64,000 nucleotides of DNA. Origin: an uncultured Flavobacteriaceae bacterium. Its GTDB lineage: Bacteria; Bacteroidota; Bacteroidia; Flavobacteriales; Flavobacteriaceae. The notes beneath the pieces are model-generated. The model worked only from the letters and a program-made list of their open reading frames with translations. It made no database searches and was not told the origin of the DNA. Shown piece after piece: positions 33,986 through 43,395 of the stretch. Position 1 is the stretch's first letter. Every line of letters starts with the position of its first letter. Both the position numbers and the translations under genes were made by a program. The stretch lies in NCBI GenBank assembly GCA_947493175.1, contig CANLQD010000009.1:1-64000 (forward strand), written 5' to 3'.

Positions 33986-34987
33986 ATGGAAAAGAACCAC
34001 CAAAAATTACTTGAGAGCCTTCTAAATGACAATTCGTTCAACAATTGGGCCGTCAAAAACAATAAGAACGATATTCGGTTCTGGAATCAGTGGGTCTTAG
34101 ATCATCCCGAAGCTATCGAAACTGTTGATCTCGCCAAATCGATTATTCTGGGCATCCCCTTTGAAGAAAAAGAAATAGACCCCCATAAAGTAGACCATGC
34201 CCTCCAAAAAGTATTAAATAGTATTGAAAATAGGAAAACGGAACCAACCAAACGGGTGTCTTTTGGTCCCAAGAAAATATTTTGGCAATTGGGAATTGCC
34301 GCCACCGTTCTCATATTGATAGGATGCCTATTCTTCCTGACTAGAAATACGGAAGTCATACACAAAACGGGATATGGCGAAATTATCGAATTAAAACTTC
34401 AGGATGGCACGCTGGTTACCCTTAACGGCAATTCCCAAATCAGTTATGACAAGAAGAACTCTCGTGATATCACCTTAAAAGGAGATGCGTATTTCAAGGT
34501 AAAACCGATACCTGCTACCAATACCAAGTTTTGGGTAAATACGGAGGATTTAAGGGTTGAAGTATATGGCACGCAATTTCATGTGAACACCCGCGATGAA
34601 AAAACCAATGTGCTGTTAGACGAAGGATCTGTGCACTTGCTTTTAGAAAATGGAGGGTTTATGAAAATGGCCCCCGGGGAATTCGTGTCGTTCGCAAAGG
34701 AACAGAACACCCTTACCCATGAAAAGGTAGACAGCACGCTGCCCTATTCCACATGGAAAGAAAGCACCTATATATTCAATAACATCGGATTGAAGGAAGT
34801 AATGAAATATGTAGAGCAGACCTACGGAATCCCATTCGAGTTTATCGATAAGGAATTGACTAAAAAGACCATTAGCGGGGGAATCCCCAACCACGATTTA
34901 AATATTTGTTTGTCGGCAATAGAAAAATCGACAGGAACCAGAATTGTCTTAAAGGACAAAAAACTACTCATCATTAAAGAAAACTAA
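33986..34987 (+). CDS. FecR family anti-sigma factor
   Basis: A 333-residue inner-membrane regulator. Residues 1-95 are cytoplasmic, starting MEKNHQKLLESLLNDNSFNN with the conserved helical segment WNQWVLDHPEAIETVDLAKS that contacts sigma. One membrane span is at about 100-119 (LGIAATVLILIGCLFFL). The periplasmic FecR domain follows: GEIIELKLQDGTLVTLNGNS, LKGDAYFKVKP, VEVYGTQFHVNTRDEK. The C-terminal DUF4974-type domain reads GLKEVMKYVEQTYGIPFEFI to the end. Bacteroidota anti-sigma factors of this type are paired with SusC-like or FecA-like receptors; here it lies 22 bases before an STN-containing receptor. Confidence 0.95.
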   Translation: MEKNHQKLLESLLNDNSFNNWAVKNNKNDIRFWNQWVLDHPEAIETVDLAKSIILGIPFEEKEIDPHKVDHALQKVLNSIENRKTEPTKRVSFGPKKIFWQLGIAATVLILIGCLFFLTRNTEVIHKTGYGEIIELKLQDGTLVTLNGNSQISYDKKNSRDITLKGDAYFKVKPIPATNTKFWVNTEDLRVEVYGTQFHVNTRDEKTNVLLDEGSVHLLLENGGFMKMAPGEFVSFAKEQNTLTHEKVDSTLPYSTWKESTYIFNNIGLKEVMKYVEQTYGIPFEFIDKELTKKTISGGIPNHDLNICLSAIEKSTGTRIVLKDKKLLIIKEN

Positions 34988-35009
34988 TTTAAACTAAAAA
35001 CGGAACACT

Positions 35010-38000
35010 ATGAAACACAAACAATTTGTAAAAATGCTGCTTTCCGTTCTCCTTCTTTTAGGGGCAACGGAATCAAAAGCATTGGAAATGATGCCGGAAG
35101 GCACGTACGAGACGGTGACCCTATCGGACTTCTTGACCGATATTAGTAACAAACACAAGGTTTTCTTCACCTACAACCCGAGTCTGGTCTCAAAAACACT
35201 CCTAAACCCCTCGGAATACAACTATTCGAAACTCGATATGATCATTCGAAAGTTAGAAAACAAAACCACTTTTGACTTTGAGTATCTTGGAAACAACTAC
35301 TATGTGGTATACCATAAAAAGGTAGAAAAGGTCAAAGTGGGAAAAGTAGTTACCACCAAGAAATTAGCTTTTGCCACGGCAAACGACCTTCCGGTATTGC
35401 AAAACTTGGTTTCAGGTAAGGTGGTCGATGAAGATGGCAACCCATTGGCGGGAGCGTCCGTTGTTCTTATGGGCACCACCACCGGTACTACAACGGATTT
35501 TGATGGTAACTTTACCATAGAAGCCGATATCGGCAGCACCTTGTTGATCTCCTACATAGGCTTTGGCAGTAAGGAAGTAGTGGTGAGTGAAGGTGCAATG
35601 AACGTTACACTTGTAGCCGGGGTAGAGTTGGCGGAAGCGATCGTTATAGGTTCCCGTAATCCGAACAGGACCGCAACCGAAAGTGCCGTACCGGTCGATG
35701 TTATCGATATCAAGGAACTGAACAATGTAGCGCCCCAGGTAAATTTAAATCAAATACTAAATTATGTAGCGCCCTCTTTCACCTCGAATACCCAGACGAT
35801 ATCGGATGGTACCGACCATATAGACCCCGCTTCCTTAAGAGGTTTGGGGCCCGATCAGGTATTGGTGTTGATCAACGGCAAAAGGAGGCATACTTCTTCC
35901 TTGATAAACGTGAACGGAACTTTTGGACGAGGAAGTGTAGGAACCGATTTAAACGCGATCCCTGCCTCTGCCATCGAACGTATCGAAGTTCTTAGGGATG
36001 GAGCCGCCGCCCAATACGGTTCGGACGCTATCGCCGGGGTAATCAACATTGTATTGAACACCAGTGTGAACGAACTGACCGCTACGGTAACGACAGGCGC
36101 GAATTTTTCTAAAAATGCCAACGGCCAAACCGGAGGTTCAGACGGTGAAACCACCAACATTGCCGCTAGCTACGGTTTGCCCCTTGGAGATAAAGGAGGC
36201 TATTTGACTTTTGCCGGAGATTTTGATGTTCGTCAGGACTATAGCCGAATGAAAGAATGGGAAGGAGATGTCTTTAATCTGTACAATACTGTGGAGCGGT
36301 TTGCGAACGACGATGGTTACGACCTTGCCAATTTGCTAGACAATGACGTCGCCGATGTTATCCAATATGCCAATGAAGCAGGTATTGATTTAAATGGTGC
36401 CACCACCCAGGATGAACTTAGAACAGTACTATCGGCAGACAATACCGATGCGGAACTTGCCGCACGGTCACAACAGAGAAGCGATTATAATATGCGTGTT
36501 GGCCAGTCGGCATTACGGGGCGGGCGGTTCTTCGCTAATTTCTCGCTGCCCTTAGACGATAATGGTACCGAATTGTACTCCTTTGCCGGAATTAGTGCCA
36601 GAACAGGAAACTCTGCGGGATTTTATAGACTCCCCAACCAGAGTAGAACGTATACCCCAGCCTATATAAATGGTTTTTTACCTGAAATCAACTCCGATAT
36701 TACAGACCGGTCGTTTTCAGCCGGAATCAAAGGAATGATCGGGGATTGGAACGTTGATTTCAGTAATACGTACGGAAAAAACTCCTTTGCATATACCATC
36801 GGGAACACATTTAATGCCTCCTTGCAGAGCTCCTCACCAACTACTTTTGATGCTGGGGGCTTTTCATTTTCCCAGAATACGACAAACTTGGATGTGGGTC
36901 AATTCTTTGATGATGTGATGTCGGGCCTAAATATTGCCTTTGGTGCCGAGTATCGGATAGAGAACTATGAAATTACAGCCGGTGAGGAAGCTTCGTATTC
37001 TCAGTACACTGCCGACGGGCAACCTATTACATTGGCTTCGCAAGAACCATCACAAGACTTTTTTGGAAACTCAAGACCGGGCGGATCTCAAGTATTCCCA
37101 GGCTTTAGTCCAAACAATGAGCTTTCAAGAGGAAGAAGCAGTGTTGCTGGATATTTTGATGTGGAGGCTGATTTTTCGGAAAAATTCCTTGCCAGTTTTG
37201 CCACCAGGTTTGAAAACTACAGCGATTTTGGTTCGACCATCAATTTTAAGCTGGCGACAAAGTATGGAATCTCTGAGAATACGAATATTCGTGCGGCCGT
37301 AAATACCGGATTTAGGGCACCTTCCCTACACCAAATCAACTTTAACTCTACTTCGACAATTTTTGATCAAAATGGAGATCCGCAAGAAGTGGGTACTTTC
37401 GCAAATGACAGTAGAGCTGCACAACTTTTGGGAATTCCACAATTAAAAGAAGAAACGTCCCGAAGTGTTAGTGTTGGGGTTACGACAAAATTACCCGATG
37501 CCAATCTTACCATTACGGTCGATGGTTATTTTGTTCAGATCGATGACCGAGTAGTCTATACAGGGCAGTTTCAAGGTCCTGGAACGGGCACTGAACTCGA
37601 CAACCTTCTTGGACAAGCAAATGCCACCGCAGCATCCTTTTTCGCCAATGCCATTGATACGGAATCCAAAGGACTGGATGTTGTTGTTACACACACGGCC
37701 CAATTGGGCGAAAATTGGAGATTAAAATCAGATTTGGCAGGAACCTTTTCCCAAACAAGACGGGTCGGCGACATCAATGCTTCGCGAGTTTTAGAGGATG
37801 CCGGATTGATAGAAACTTATTTTCCCGAAGATAGTAGGGTTTATTTGGAAGAAGCAGTTCCTAGGACAAAAGTCAACCTATCGAATAGTTTAACCTCCGA
37901 GAAACTCATCTTATTTTTAAGAAACGTCTATTTTGGGGAAGTCACCGAGGCTACTACGAATATAGACAGGCAACAGGTATTTGGCACAAAGCTGGTTACC

Positions 38001-38213
38001 GACTTATCAATCGGATACAAAGCTACCGAAGCACTTACCTTTACCATTGGAGCCAATAATTTGTTCGATATCTACCCGGATAGGGCCGCGGAAACCTTGG
38101 CAGATGGTGGAAACAACAGAAGTAGCGGCCGTTTTGACTGGTCCAGACGGGCACAACAATTCGGAATTGGTGGTAGATTCCTATTCGCACGACTCAACTT
38201 ATCCCTTAAATAA
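35010..38213 (+). CDS. TonB-dependent receptor with STN signalling domain
   Basis: A 1067-residue outer-membrane receptor. A signal peptide (QFVKMLLSVLLLLGATESKA) is followed by an STN domain (about residues 30-108, VTLSDFLTDISNKHKVFFTY), a CarboxypepD_reg-like domain (from about 136, VSGKVVDEDGNPLAGASVVL), the plug (ESAVPVDVIDIKELNNVAPQ; IPASAIERIEVLRDGAAAQY; GSDAIAGVINIVLN), and a 22-strand barrel ending in an aromatic/hydrophobic residue set (RFLFARLNLSLK). The STN domain and the sigma/FecR genes ahead indicate surface signalling. No SusD-like lipoprotein follows, so it is not a SusCD glycan transporter. The ligand is unknown; siderophore, small organic molecule or peptide are options. Confidence 0.92.
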   Translation: MKHKQFVKMLLSVLLLLGATESKALEMMPEGTYETVTLSDFLTDISNKHKVFFTYNPSLVSKTLLNPSEYNYSKLDMIIRKLENKTTFDFEYLGNNYYVVYHKKVEKVKVGKVVTTKKLAFATANDLPVLQNLVSGKVVDEDGNPLAGASVVLMGTTTGTTTDFDGNFTIEADIGSTLLISYIGFGSKEVVVSEGAMNVTLVAGVELAEAIVIGSRNPNRTATESAVPVDVIDIKELNNVAPQVNLNQILNYVAPSFTSNTQTISDGTDHIDPASLRGLGPDQVLVLINGKRRHTSSLINVNGTFGRGSVGTDLNAIPASAIERIEVLRDGAAAQYGSDAIAGVINIVLNTSVNELTATVTTGANFSKNANGQTGGSDGETTNIAASYGLPLGDKGGYLTFAGDFDVRQDYSRMKEWEGDVFNLYNTVERFANDDGYDLANLLDNDVADVIQYANEAGIDLNGATTQDELRTVLSADNTDAELAARSQQRSDYNMRVGQSALRGGRFFANFSLPLDDNGTELYSFAGISARTGNSAGFYRLPNQSRTYTPAYINGFLPEINSDITDRSFSAGIKGMIGDWNVDFSNTYGKNSFAYTIGNTFNASLQSSSPTTFDAGGFSFSQNTTNLDVGQFFDDVMSGLNIAFGAEYRIENYEITAGEEASYSQYTADGQPITLASQEPSQDFFGNSRPGGSQVFPGFSPNNELSRGRSSVAGYFDVEADFSEKFLASFATRFENYSDFGSTINFKLATKYGISENTNIRAAVNTGFRAPSLHQINFNSTSTIFDQNGDPQEVGTFANDSRAAQLLGIPQLKEETSRSVSVGVTTKLPDANLTITVDGYFVQIDDRVVYTGQFQGPGTGTELDNLLGQANATAASFFANAIDTESKGLDVVVTHTAQLGENWRLKSDLAGTFSQTRRVGDINASRVLEDAGLIETYFPEDSRVYLEEAVPRTKVNLSNSLTSEKLILFLRNVYFGEVTEATTNIDRQQVFGTKLVTDLSIGYKATEALTFTIGANNLFDIYPDRAAETLADGGNNRSSGRFDWSRRAQQFGIGGRFLFARLNLSLK

Positions 38214-38689
38214 AAGACGTAAAAAATCGATTTCTACCTGTTTAAAAAAGCCGTCCAATTGGACGGCTTTTTTCGTTCGAGTAGGTAACCATACCATTCT
38301 GAACCGATCTTTAACATAAAAATGTAGTCACCATACAGTTAAAATACATGGGGTCAAAAGAGTAGAATAAAATTCTTTTTGAACATTGTGCAGAAACAGT
38401 GGTAACCCTTGACGGAAAACAGCCTGAACTCTTTAAAACCTGCCCACTACCAACCGTTTACTTTCTAAAAATATATAGCTTGGTACATTAGGGGGTACGT
38501 CTTGTCAAAAGTACATCGTTTATTAAACTGGGCACCTTGACCAAAGAGCCTTGCCGACAGGAGCAATAAAAAAGTAGTAAGTAAGCCATGGCGCAACCAC
38601 TTTCAAAAAGACTCATGAAAAACCACCGGCAACAGGCACCAACGCATATTGGCTTTATTTCTTGAACGGGAAAAACCGGGTAAGGTCTT
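38214..38689. other. Intergenic region between receptor and ferredoxin gene
   Basis: About 475 bases. It opens with the terminator palindrome at 38244-38273. After that I see no gene, promoter or clean repeat; a short trace of the GCAGT-type repeat (cctgcccactaccaaccgtt) lies near 38440-38459. The ferredoxin gene ends at 38690 on the opposite strand. Confidence 0.5.
38244..38273. terminator. Perfect 30-base palindromic terminator after the TonB receptor
   Basis: AAAAAAGCCGTCC and GGACGGCTTTTTT are perfectly complementary around AATT, with A- and T-runs at both sides. It can act on both strands but follows the receptor stop codon by 30 bases. Confidence 0.9.
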
Positions 38690-39043
38690 TTATTCCTCCG
38701 GATGCATGAACTTCTGCTTCCCTAGAAGCTCCTGCTCAGTCTCTACCCTATCTTCATCTGGTACGCAGCAATCTACCGGGCATACCGCCGCGCACTGTGG
38801 CTCTTCATGAAAACCCATGCACTCGGTGCATTTGTCGGGTGAAATATAATAAATCTCATCGCTAATAGGTTCCTGCACTTCATCAGCATCTACCGCTTTG
38901 CCATCGGGCAATACAACGTTTCCTTTTAACGAAGTCCCATCGCTGTAGCGCCATTCATCGGCACCTTCGTAAATCGCAGTATTCGGACATTCGGGCTCAC
39001 AGGCTCCACAATTGATACATTCGTCGGTAATGATAATTGCCAT
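38690..39043 (-). CDS. 4Fe-4S dicluster ferredoxin
   Basis: A 117-residue soluble electron carrier. The first cluster loop is CINCGACEPECPNTAIYEGA near residue 10-25; the second is DKCTECMGFHEEPQCAAVCP, continuing VDCCVPDED. The wide spacing in the second motif (CxxC-x8-CxxxCP) is characteristic of the 2[4Fe-4S] YfhL/Alvin-type ferredoxins. The middle segment (SLKGNVVLPDGKAVDADEVQ) is an insertion typical of Bacteroidota. It is divergent from the acyl-CoA reductase gene, an arrangement conserved in flavobacteria, which suggests a functional link though its partner enzyme is not known. Confidence 0.95.
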   Translation of the reverse strand: MAIIITDECINCGACEPECPNTAIYEGADEWRYSDGTSLKGNVVLPDGKAVDADEVQEPISDEIYYISPDKCTECMGFHEEPQCAAVCPVDCCVPDEDRVETEQELLGKQKFMHPEE

Positions 39044-39178
39044 AATTTTCCTTTTCTAAACGCCCAAATAAATTCGGCAGCGGTTACGATACCTAAAAAA
39101 TCCCCTGAATTGAATAAAAAACGAAATCCAATTTTCCGGAGAATTTCTTAAAACCTATACAAAACAGTTCGGTATCCT

Positions 39179-39186
39179 TATTTTTG
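39179..39186 (+). promoter_or_regulatory. -7 element before the acyl-CoA reductase gene
   Basis: TATTTTTG at 39179-39186 matches TAnnTTTG exactly. The -33 position has no TTG. Transcription from about 39193 would leave a leader of about 20 bases before the TTG start at 39212, which supports that unusual start. Confidence 0.5.
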
Positions 39187-39211
39187 CACAAAGGTAAAAC
39201 GCAAAATAATC

Positions 39212-40282
39212 TTGGACAAATATATAGGCGACCAGAGGGCAACATTTAACGCATTACTAAGACTTGGTGATTTTTTGAGGAATTTCGACCAAGATAACGG
39301 TGATGAAACCTCTTGGACAGCAAAACTACAAGAGACCATAGCACTGGCGAAGCATAAAAACGGATGGTTCACCAAAGAAAACGTTCACTTCGCCCTAAAG
39401 AGTTGGGGTGCATTGCTTACAAAGAGTAGTTTATCTGAATGGATGAATCGCTTCAGCATTCCATCGACCAAGAGTTCGACCCAAAAAACAATTGCCTTGA
39501 TTATGGCGGGAAACATTCCCCTTGTTGGCTTCCATGACTTTCTATGCGTGCTGCTCACAGGTCATAAGGTATTGGGTAAATTATCCTCTAATGACACCTT
39601 ACTTATTTCGTTTATAAAGGATTACCTATTTTATATTGAACCATCACTTAAGAATAAAATAGAATTCGTTGAAGGCAAAATAGAAGGCTTTGATGCGGTT
39701 ATTGCGACGGGCAGTAACAATACCGCTCGTTATTTCGAATATTATTTTGGAAAGGTCCCCCATATCATTCGAAAAAACAGAAACTCCGTAGCCGTATTGA
39801 CTGGCGAGGAAACACCGGAACAATTGAACGCATTGGGTGAGGATGTATTTCGTTATTTCGGCTTGGGTTGTAGGAGCGTCTCCAAAATTTTCATTCCCTT
39901 GGGCTATGATTTCGAGACATTGTTCAAGGAACTTTATGCGTTTCATCCCATTATCAATGAGGCCAAGTACGCCCACAACTATGACTACAACAAGGCGGTA
40001 TACCTCATGTCTGACTTTCAATTACGAGATAATGGTTTCTTGATCCTAAAGGAAGACGGCGGATATGCTTCACCCATAGCATGCTTGTTTTATGAATCGT
40101 ATGATAATGCAGACACCCTAAAGATGAGGCTAAGAAGCGATTGGGATGAGCTTCAGTGCGTAGTTTCCGATAACTTCATCGAAGATTCGGTTGCTTTCGG
40201 GGAAACGCAGCGGCCAAAATTATATGACTACGCCGACGGGGTCGATACTGTTGATTTCCTGTTGAAAATATCACAGAAATAA
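39212..40282 (+). CDS. LuxC-like acyl-CoA reductase
   Basis: A 356-residue aldehyde-dehydrogenase-fold protein of the LuxC/acyl-CoA reductase family. Blocks: IALIMAGNIPLVGFHDFLCV, LLTGHKVLGKLSSNDTLLIS, AVIATGSNNTARYFEYYFGK, IIRKNRNSVAVLTGEETPEQ, and FRYFGLGCRSVSKIFIPLGY with the probable catalytic Cys. No luxD or luxE neighbours are present, so light production is not implied; the actual substrate in Bacteroidota is unknown. The frame has no ATG near its N-terminus; I use TTG 39212 (followed by DKYIGDQRATFNALLRLGDF), placed by the -7 box upstream. It is followed by serC and serA on the same strand and lies back to back with a ferredoxin gene. Confidence 0.85.
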   Translation: MDKYIGDQRATFNALLRLGDFLRNFDQDNGDETSWTAKLQETIALAKHKNGWFTKENVHFALKSWGALLTKSSLSEWMNRFSIPSTKSSTQKTIALIMAGNIPLVGFHDFLCVLLTGHKVLGKLSSNDTLLISFIKDYLFYIEPSLKNKIEFVEGKIEGFDAVIATGSNNTARYFEYYFGKVPHIIRKNRNSVAVLTGEETPEQLNALGEDVFRYFGLGCRSVSKIFIPLGYDFETLFKELYAFHPIINEAKYAHNYDYNKAVYLMSDFQLRDNGFLILKEDGGYASPIACLFYESYDNADTLKMRLRSDWDELQCVVSDNFIEDSVAFGETQRPKLYDYADGVDTVDFLLKISQK

Positions 40283-40370
40283 CCCCATTGTGTAGGCTTT
40301 GTTCCCATAAAATTTGTGACCTTTAACAACTTTATGAATACCTATAACACAGATTTAACCCAACATCGAT

Positions 40371-41435
40371 ATGAAAAAACACAATTTTAGTGCCGGCCCC
40401 TGTATCTTGCCCCAAGAGGTCCTTTTAAAAGCCTCGCAGGCAGTGATGGATTTCAATGAATCCGGGTTGTCATTGATCGAGATTTCGCACCGAAGCAAAG
40501 ATTTTGTAGCCATCATGGAGAAGGCCCGTTCGCTGGCGTTGGAACTGCTAGGTTTGGAAGACCAAGGATATAAAGCCCTTTTTCTGCAAGGGGGCGCAAG
40601 TATGGAGTTCCTGATGGTCGCCTATAATTTGTTGGAAACAAAAGCGGGATATCTAAATACCGGTACCTGGAGCGACAAGGCCATCAAAGAGGCCAAGCTT
40701 TTCGGGGAAGTCCTTGAAGTCGGTTCTTCAAAAGACGAAAACTTCAATTACATTCCCAAGGGTTATGCGATTCCTGATGGGCTAGATTATTTGCACCTTA
40801 CTTCTAACAACACCATTTTCGGCACCCAGCTGAAAAAATTTCCTAAAACGGACGCACTCCTCGTATGCGATATGAGCTCGGACATTTTCTCCCGTCAGCT
40901 CGATTTTTCGGAATTCGACCTTATTTATGCGGGGGCACAAAAGAATATGGGGCCCGCAGGTACCACACTTGTCGTGGTAAAAGAAGCTATTTTGGGCAAG
41001 GTGTCCAGAAAAATCCCATCAATGCTCGACTATCAGGTGCATATAGGAAAAGATAGCATGTTCAATACACCTTCGGTGTTTGCCGTTTACACCTCAATGC
41101 TTACTTTGGAGTGGCTGAAGAACCTAGGGGGAATCGCTGCGATAGAGGAAATCAATGAGAAAAAAGCGCAGTTACTCTATTCCGAAATAGATTTGAATCC
41201 GGTTTTTGAAGGCTTCGCCAAGAAAGAAGACCGATCAAACATGAACGCCACCTTTAATTTAGTCGAAGAAGGTTTAAAAGAAACCTTTGAAACCCTTTTG
41301 ACAGAAGCCGGTATCAATGGTCTCAATGGGCATCGTTCCGTGGGCGGGTATCGGGCTTCTATGTACAACGCCCTTTCATTAGAGAGCGTTGGCGTACTAG
41401 TTGATGTCATGAGCGAAATGGAACGCAAGGGTTAA
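40371..41435 (+). CDS. serC: Phosphoserine aminotransferase
   Basis: A 354-residue PLP enzyme converting 3-phosphohydroxypyruvate and glutamate to phosphoserine; also used for the PdxC step of vitamin B6 synthesis in some bacteria. Starts MKKHNFSAGPCILPQEVLLK, then SLIEISHRSKDFVAIMEKAR, GYKALFLQGGASMEFLMVAY, LDYLHLTSNNTIFGTQLKKF, the PLP lysine in DLIYAGAQKNMGPAGTTLVV, and the C-terminal GLNGHRSVGGYRASMYNALS. All family blocks are present. With serA 51 bases downstream it forms a serine-biosynthesis pair. Confidence 0.96.
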   Translation: MKKHNFSAGPCILPQEVLLKASQAVMDFNESGLSLIEISHRSKDFVAIMEKARSLALELLGLEDQGYKALFLQGGASMEFLMVAYNLLETKAGYLNTGTWSDKAIKEAKLFGEVLEVGSSKDENFNYIPKGYAIPDGLDYLHLTSNNTIFGTQLKKFPKTDALLVCDMSSDIFSRQLDFSEFDLIYAGAQKNMGPAGTTLVVVKEAILGKVSRKIPSMLDYQVHIGKDSMFNTPSVFAVYTSMLTLEWLKNLGGIAAIEEINEKKAQLLYSEIDLNPVFEGFAKKEDRSNMNATFNLVEEGLKETFETLLTEAGINGLNGHRSVGGYRASMYNALSLESVGVLVDVMSEMERKG

Positions 41436-41486
41436 GATTGCCTTACAGTTTCTTCTTTTTCTAAAAAAACAACCAACACATCCAAC

Positions 41487-42443
41487 ATGAAAATTCTAGC
41501 AAACGACGGTATCTCACAAACAGGAGTCAGTACACTTGAGAAAGGAGGTTTTGAAGTCATCACGGTAAAAGTGGCCCAAGAGCAGTTGATCAATTATATC
41601 AATGAGCATCAGATCATAGGGCTTTTGGTCCGCAGTGCTACCGAGGTACGCAAAAAACTGATAGACAGTTGCCCAAGCCTCCGTCTCATTGGTCGCGGTG
41701 GTGTCGGTATGGACAATATCGACGTCGACTATGCCAAGGAAAAGGGCCTTCAAGTCATCAATACCCCCGGAGCTTCTTCAGAATCGGTCGCCGAATTGGT
41801 TTTTGCACATTTGTTTGGAGGTGTGCGTTTTCTGTACGATTCAAATAGGGCCATGCCATTAGAGGGCGACACCAAATTCAAGGACCTTAAGAAATCTTAT
41901 GCCAAAGGAAGCGAACTTCGAGGAAAGACCTTAGGCGTCATCGGATTTGGAAGAATAGGACAAGCAACTGCAAAAATAGCCCTGGGCGTTGGTATGAAAG
42001 TGATTTATACAGATCCATTTATAGAAAAGGCCACTATAACGGTTCCTTTTTTCGACGGACAATCGGTCACTTTTGATTTCTCAACTCTTTCCAAAGAAGA
42101 AGTTTTAAAAACAGCTGATTTCGTTACGGTACATGTACCGGCCCAAAAAGAGTATGTCATTGGCAAAAAGGAATTTGGCTTTATGAAAAAAGGCATGGGC
42201 ATCGTAAATGCCGCACGTGGGGGCGTTATGGATGAAGTGGCACTGGTTGATGCATTGGCCGACGGAACGGTTGTTTTTGCAGGACTCGATGTTTTCGAAT
42301 CCGAACCAAAGCCAGAAATACCGATATTGATGCACCCGCAAATTTCGTTGACACCCCATATCGGGGCAGCAACTATGGAGGCACAAGACCGAATCGGCGT
42401 GGAATTGGCCACCCAGATTATTCAGTTGCTGGGAAAGTCCTAA
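41487..42443 (+). CDS. serA: D-3-phosphoglycerate dehydrogenase, short form
   Basis: A 318-residue NAD-dependent 2-hydroxyacid dehydrogenase, first step of serine synthesis. N-terminal block IIGLLVRSATEVRKKLIDSC; substrate and cofactor region LRLIGRGGVGMDNIDVDYAK; Rossmann motif LGVIGFGRIGQATAKIALGV; catalytic Arg in GIVNAARGGVMDEVALVDAL, Glu in FESEPKPEIPILMH, and His in LTPHIGAATMEAQDRIGVEL. It lacks C-terminal ACT or ASB domains, so serine feedback through ACT is not expected. The placement right after serC supports SerA over other family members. Confidence 0.92.
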   Translation: MKILANDGISQTGVSTLEKGGFEVITVKVAQEQLINYINEHQIIGLLVRSATEVRKKLIDSCPSLRLIGRGGVGMDNIDVDYAKEKGLQVINTPGASSESVAELVFAHLFGGVRFLYDSNRAMPLEGDTKFKDLKKSYAKGSELRGKTLGVIGFGRIGQATAKIALGVGMKVIYTDPFIEKATITVPFFDGQSVTFDFSTLSKEEVLKTADFVTVHVPAQKEYVIGKKEFGFMKKGMGIVNAARGGVMDEVALVDALADGTVVFAGLDVFESEPKPEIPILMHPQISLTPHIGAATMEAQDRIGVELATQIIQLLGKS

Positions 42444-42683
42444 ACAAGGGAAAAATAGAAAGACACAGGCAGGCTATAGACCCTATGATCGAGAAATAAA
42501 TCCAAGGGTAGTGTTATGTAACCAGACCCCGACTTTATTAATCGGGTTCAGTGCTACCGTTCATTTTGAAAAATCGTATTTGCGGTTTTCAAAGTGGGGT
42601 TATACTAATAATTATCATCAACTGTTTTTGGAAAGATAGACTTTTTCGTACATTACCCTTCAAACTTAAAACACTATACTATT

Positions 42684-43325
42684 ATGGCAGGATTAGCAGA
42701 TTTACTCAACAGCCCAATGGGCCAACAATTGATAAGCGGCGTTGCCGGACAAACAGGACAATCGCCCGAAAAGGCAGGTGGTGTGCTTTCTATGGCCTTA
42801 CCCGTTTTAATGGGCGCGATGAAAAGAAACGCTTCCACACCGGAAGGGGCCCAAGGTCTTATGAACGCACTTTCCAACAAGCATGATGGAAGTATTATGG
42901 ACAACCTTGGCGGACTTTTCGGAGGAGGGGTCGATGATTCGGTTATGAATGATGGTGCAGGTATCCTAGGGCACGTTCTTGGAGAAAAACAACCACAGGT
43001 ACAAAATGCCTTAAGCCAAAAATCAGGTTTGGATGCAGGCTCGATCGGCACTATCCTAAAAGTTGCGGCCCCGATATTAATGGGCTTTTTGGGCAAACAG
43101 GCAAGCCAACAAAACGTATCGAGTGCCAACGGCATTGGAGATTTGTTAGGCAATCTTATGGGTGGCGGGGAAACTGCCACCAAACAACAGTCATTGATCG
43201 AGTCGTTCTTGGATTCTGATGGAGACGGAAGTGTCTTGGACGATGTGGCGGGCATGGTCTTGGGTGGCAACAAGAGCGGCGGCGGAGGCCTCGGCGGTCT
43301 TCTTGGAGGCCTCTTCGGCAAGTAA
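42684..43325 (+). CDS. DUF937 domain-containing protein
   Basis: A 213-residue protein with two DUF937-like helical units: MAGLADLLNSPMGQQLISGV with LSMALPVLMGAMKRNAST, and LGHVLGEKQPQVQNALSQKS with ILKVAAPILMGFLGKQASQQ. A Gly-rich linker (GGLFGGGVDDSVMNDGAG) and a C-terminal calcium-binding-like DSDGDGSVLDDVAG followed by a Gly-rich tail (GGGGLGGLLGGLFGK). No signal peptide. Function unknown; members of the YidB/DUF937 group are stress-related cytoplasmic proteins. The proline-rich frame on the opposite strand is a shadow of its glycine codons. Confidence 0.88.
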   Translation: MAGLADLLNSPMGQQLISGVAGQTGQSPEKAGGVLSMALPVLMGAMKRNASTPEGAQGLMNALSNKHDGSIMDNLGGLFGGGVDDSVMNDGAGILGHVLGEKQPQVQNALSQKSGLDAGSIGTILKVAAPILMGFLGKQASQQNVSSANGIGDLLGNLMGGGETATKQQSLIESFLDSDGDGSVLDDVAGMVLGGNKSGGGGLGGLLGGLFGK

Positions 43326-43352
43326 GCTGGTTCATGTAATAAAATTTAAGAG

Positions 43353-43382
43353 AGCCGTTTCACTTGTGGAACGGCTTTTTTC
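43353..43382 (+). terminator. Terminator after the DUF937 gene
   Basis: AGCCGTTTC and GGAACGGCT form a stem around a short loop, followed by six T. The next gene's -7 box (43384-43391) begins directly after it. Confidence 0.85.
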
Positions 43383-43395
43383 GTAACTTTCTGTT

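Noticed and set aside
39212..40282. Bioluminescence (lux) locus
   Set aside because: Only a LuxC-like reductase is present; no luxA, luxB, luxD or luxE nearby.
42674..43321. 215-codon proline-rich minus-strand frame
   Set aside because: Mirror of the glycine codons of the DUF937 gene; no start context.
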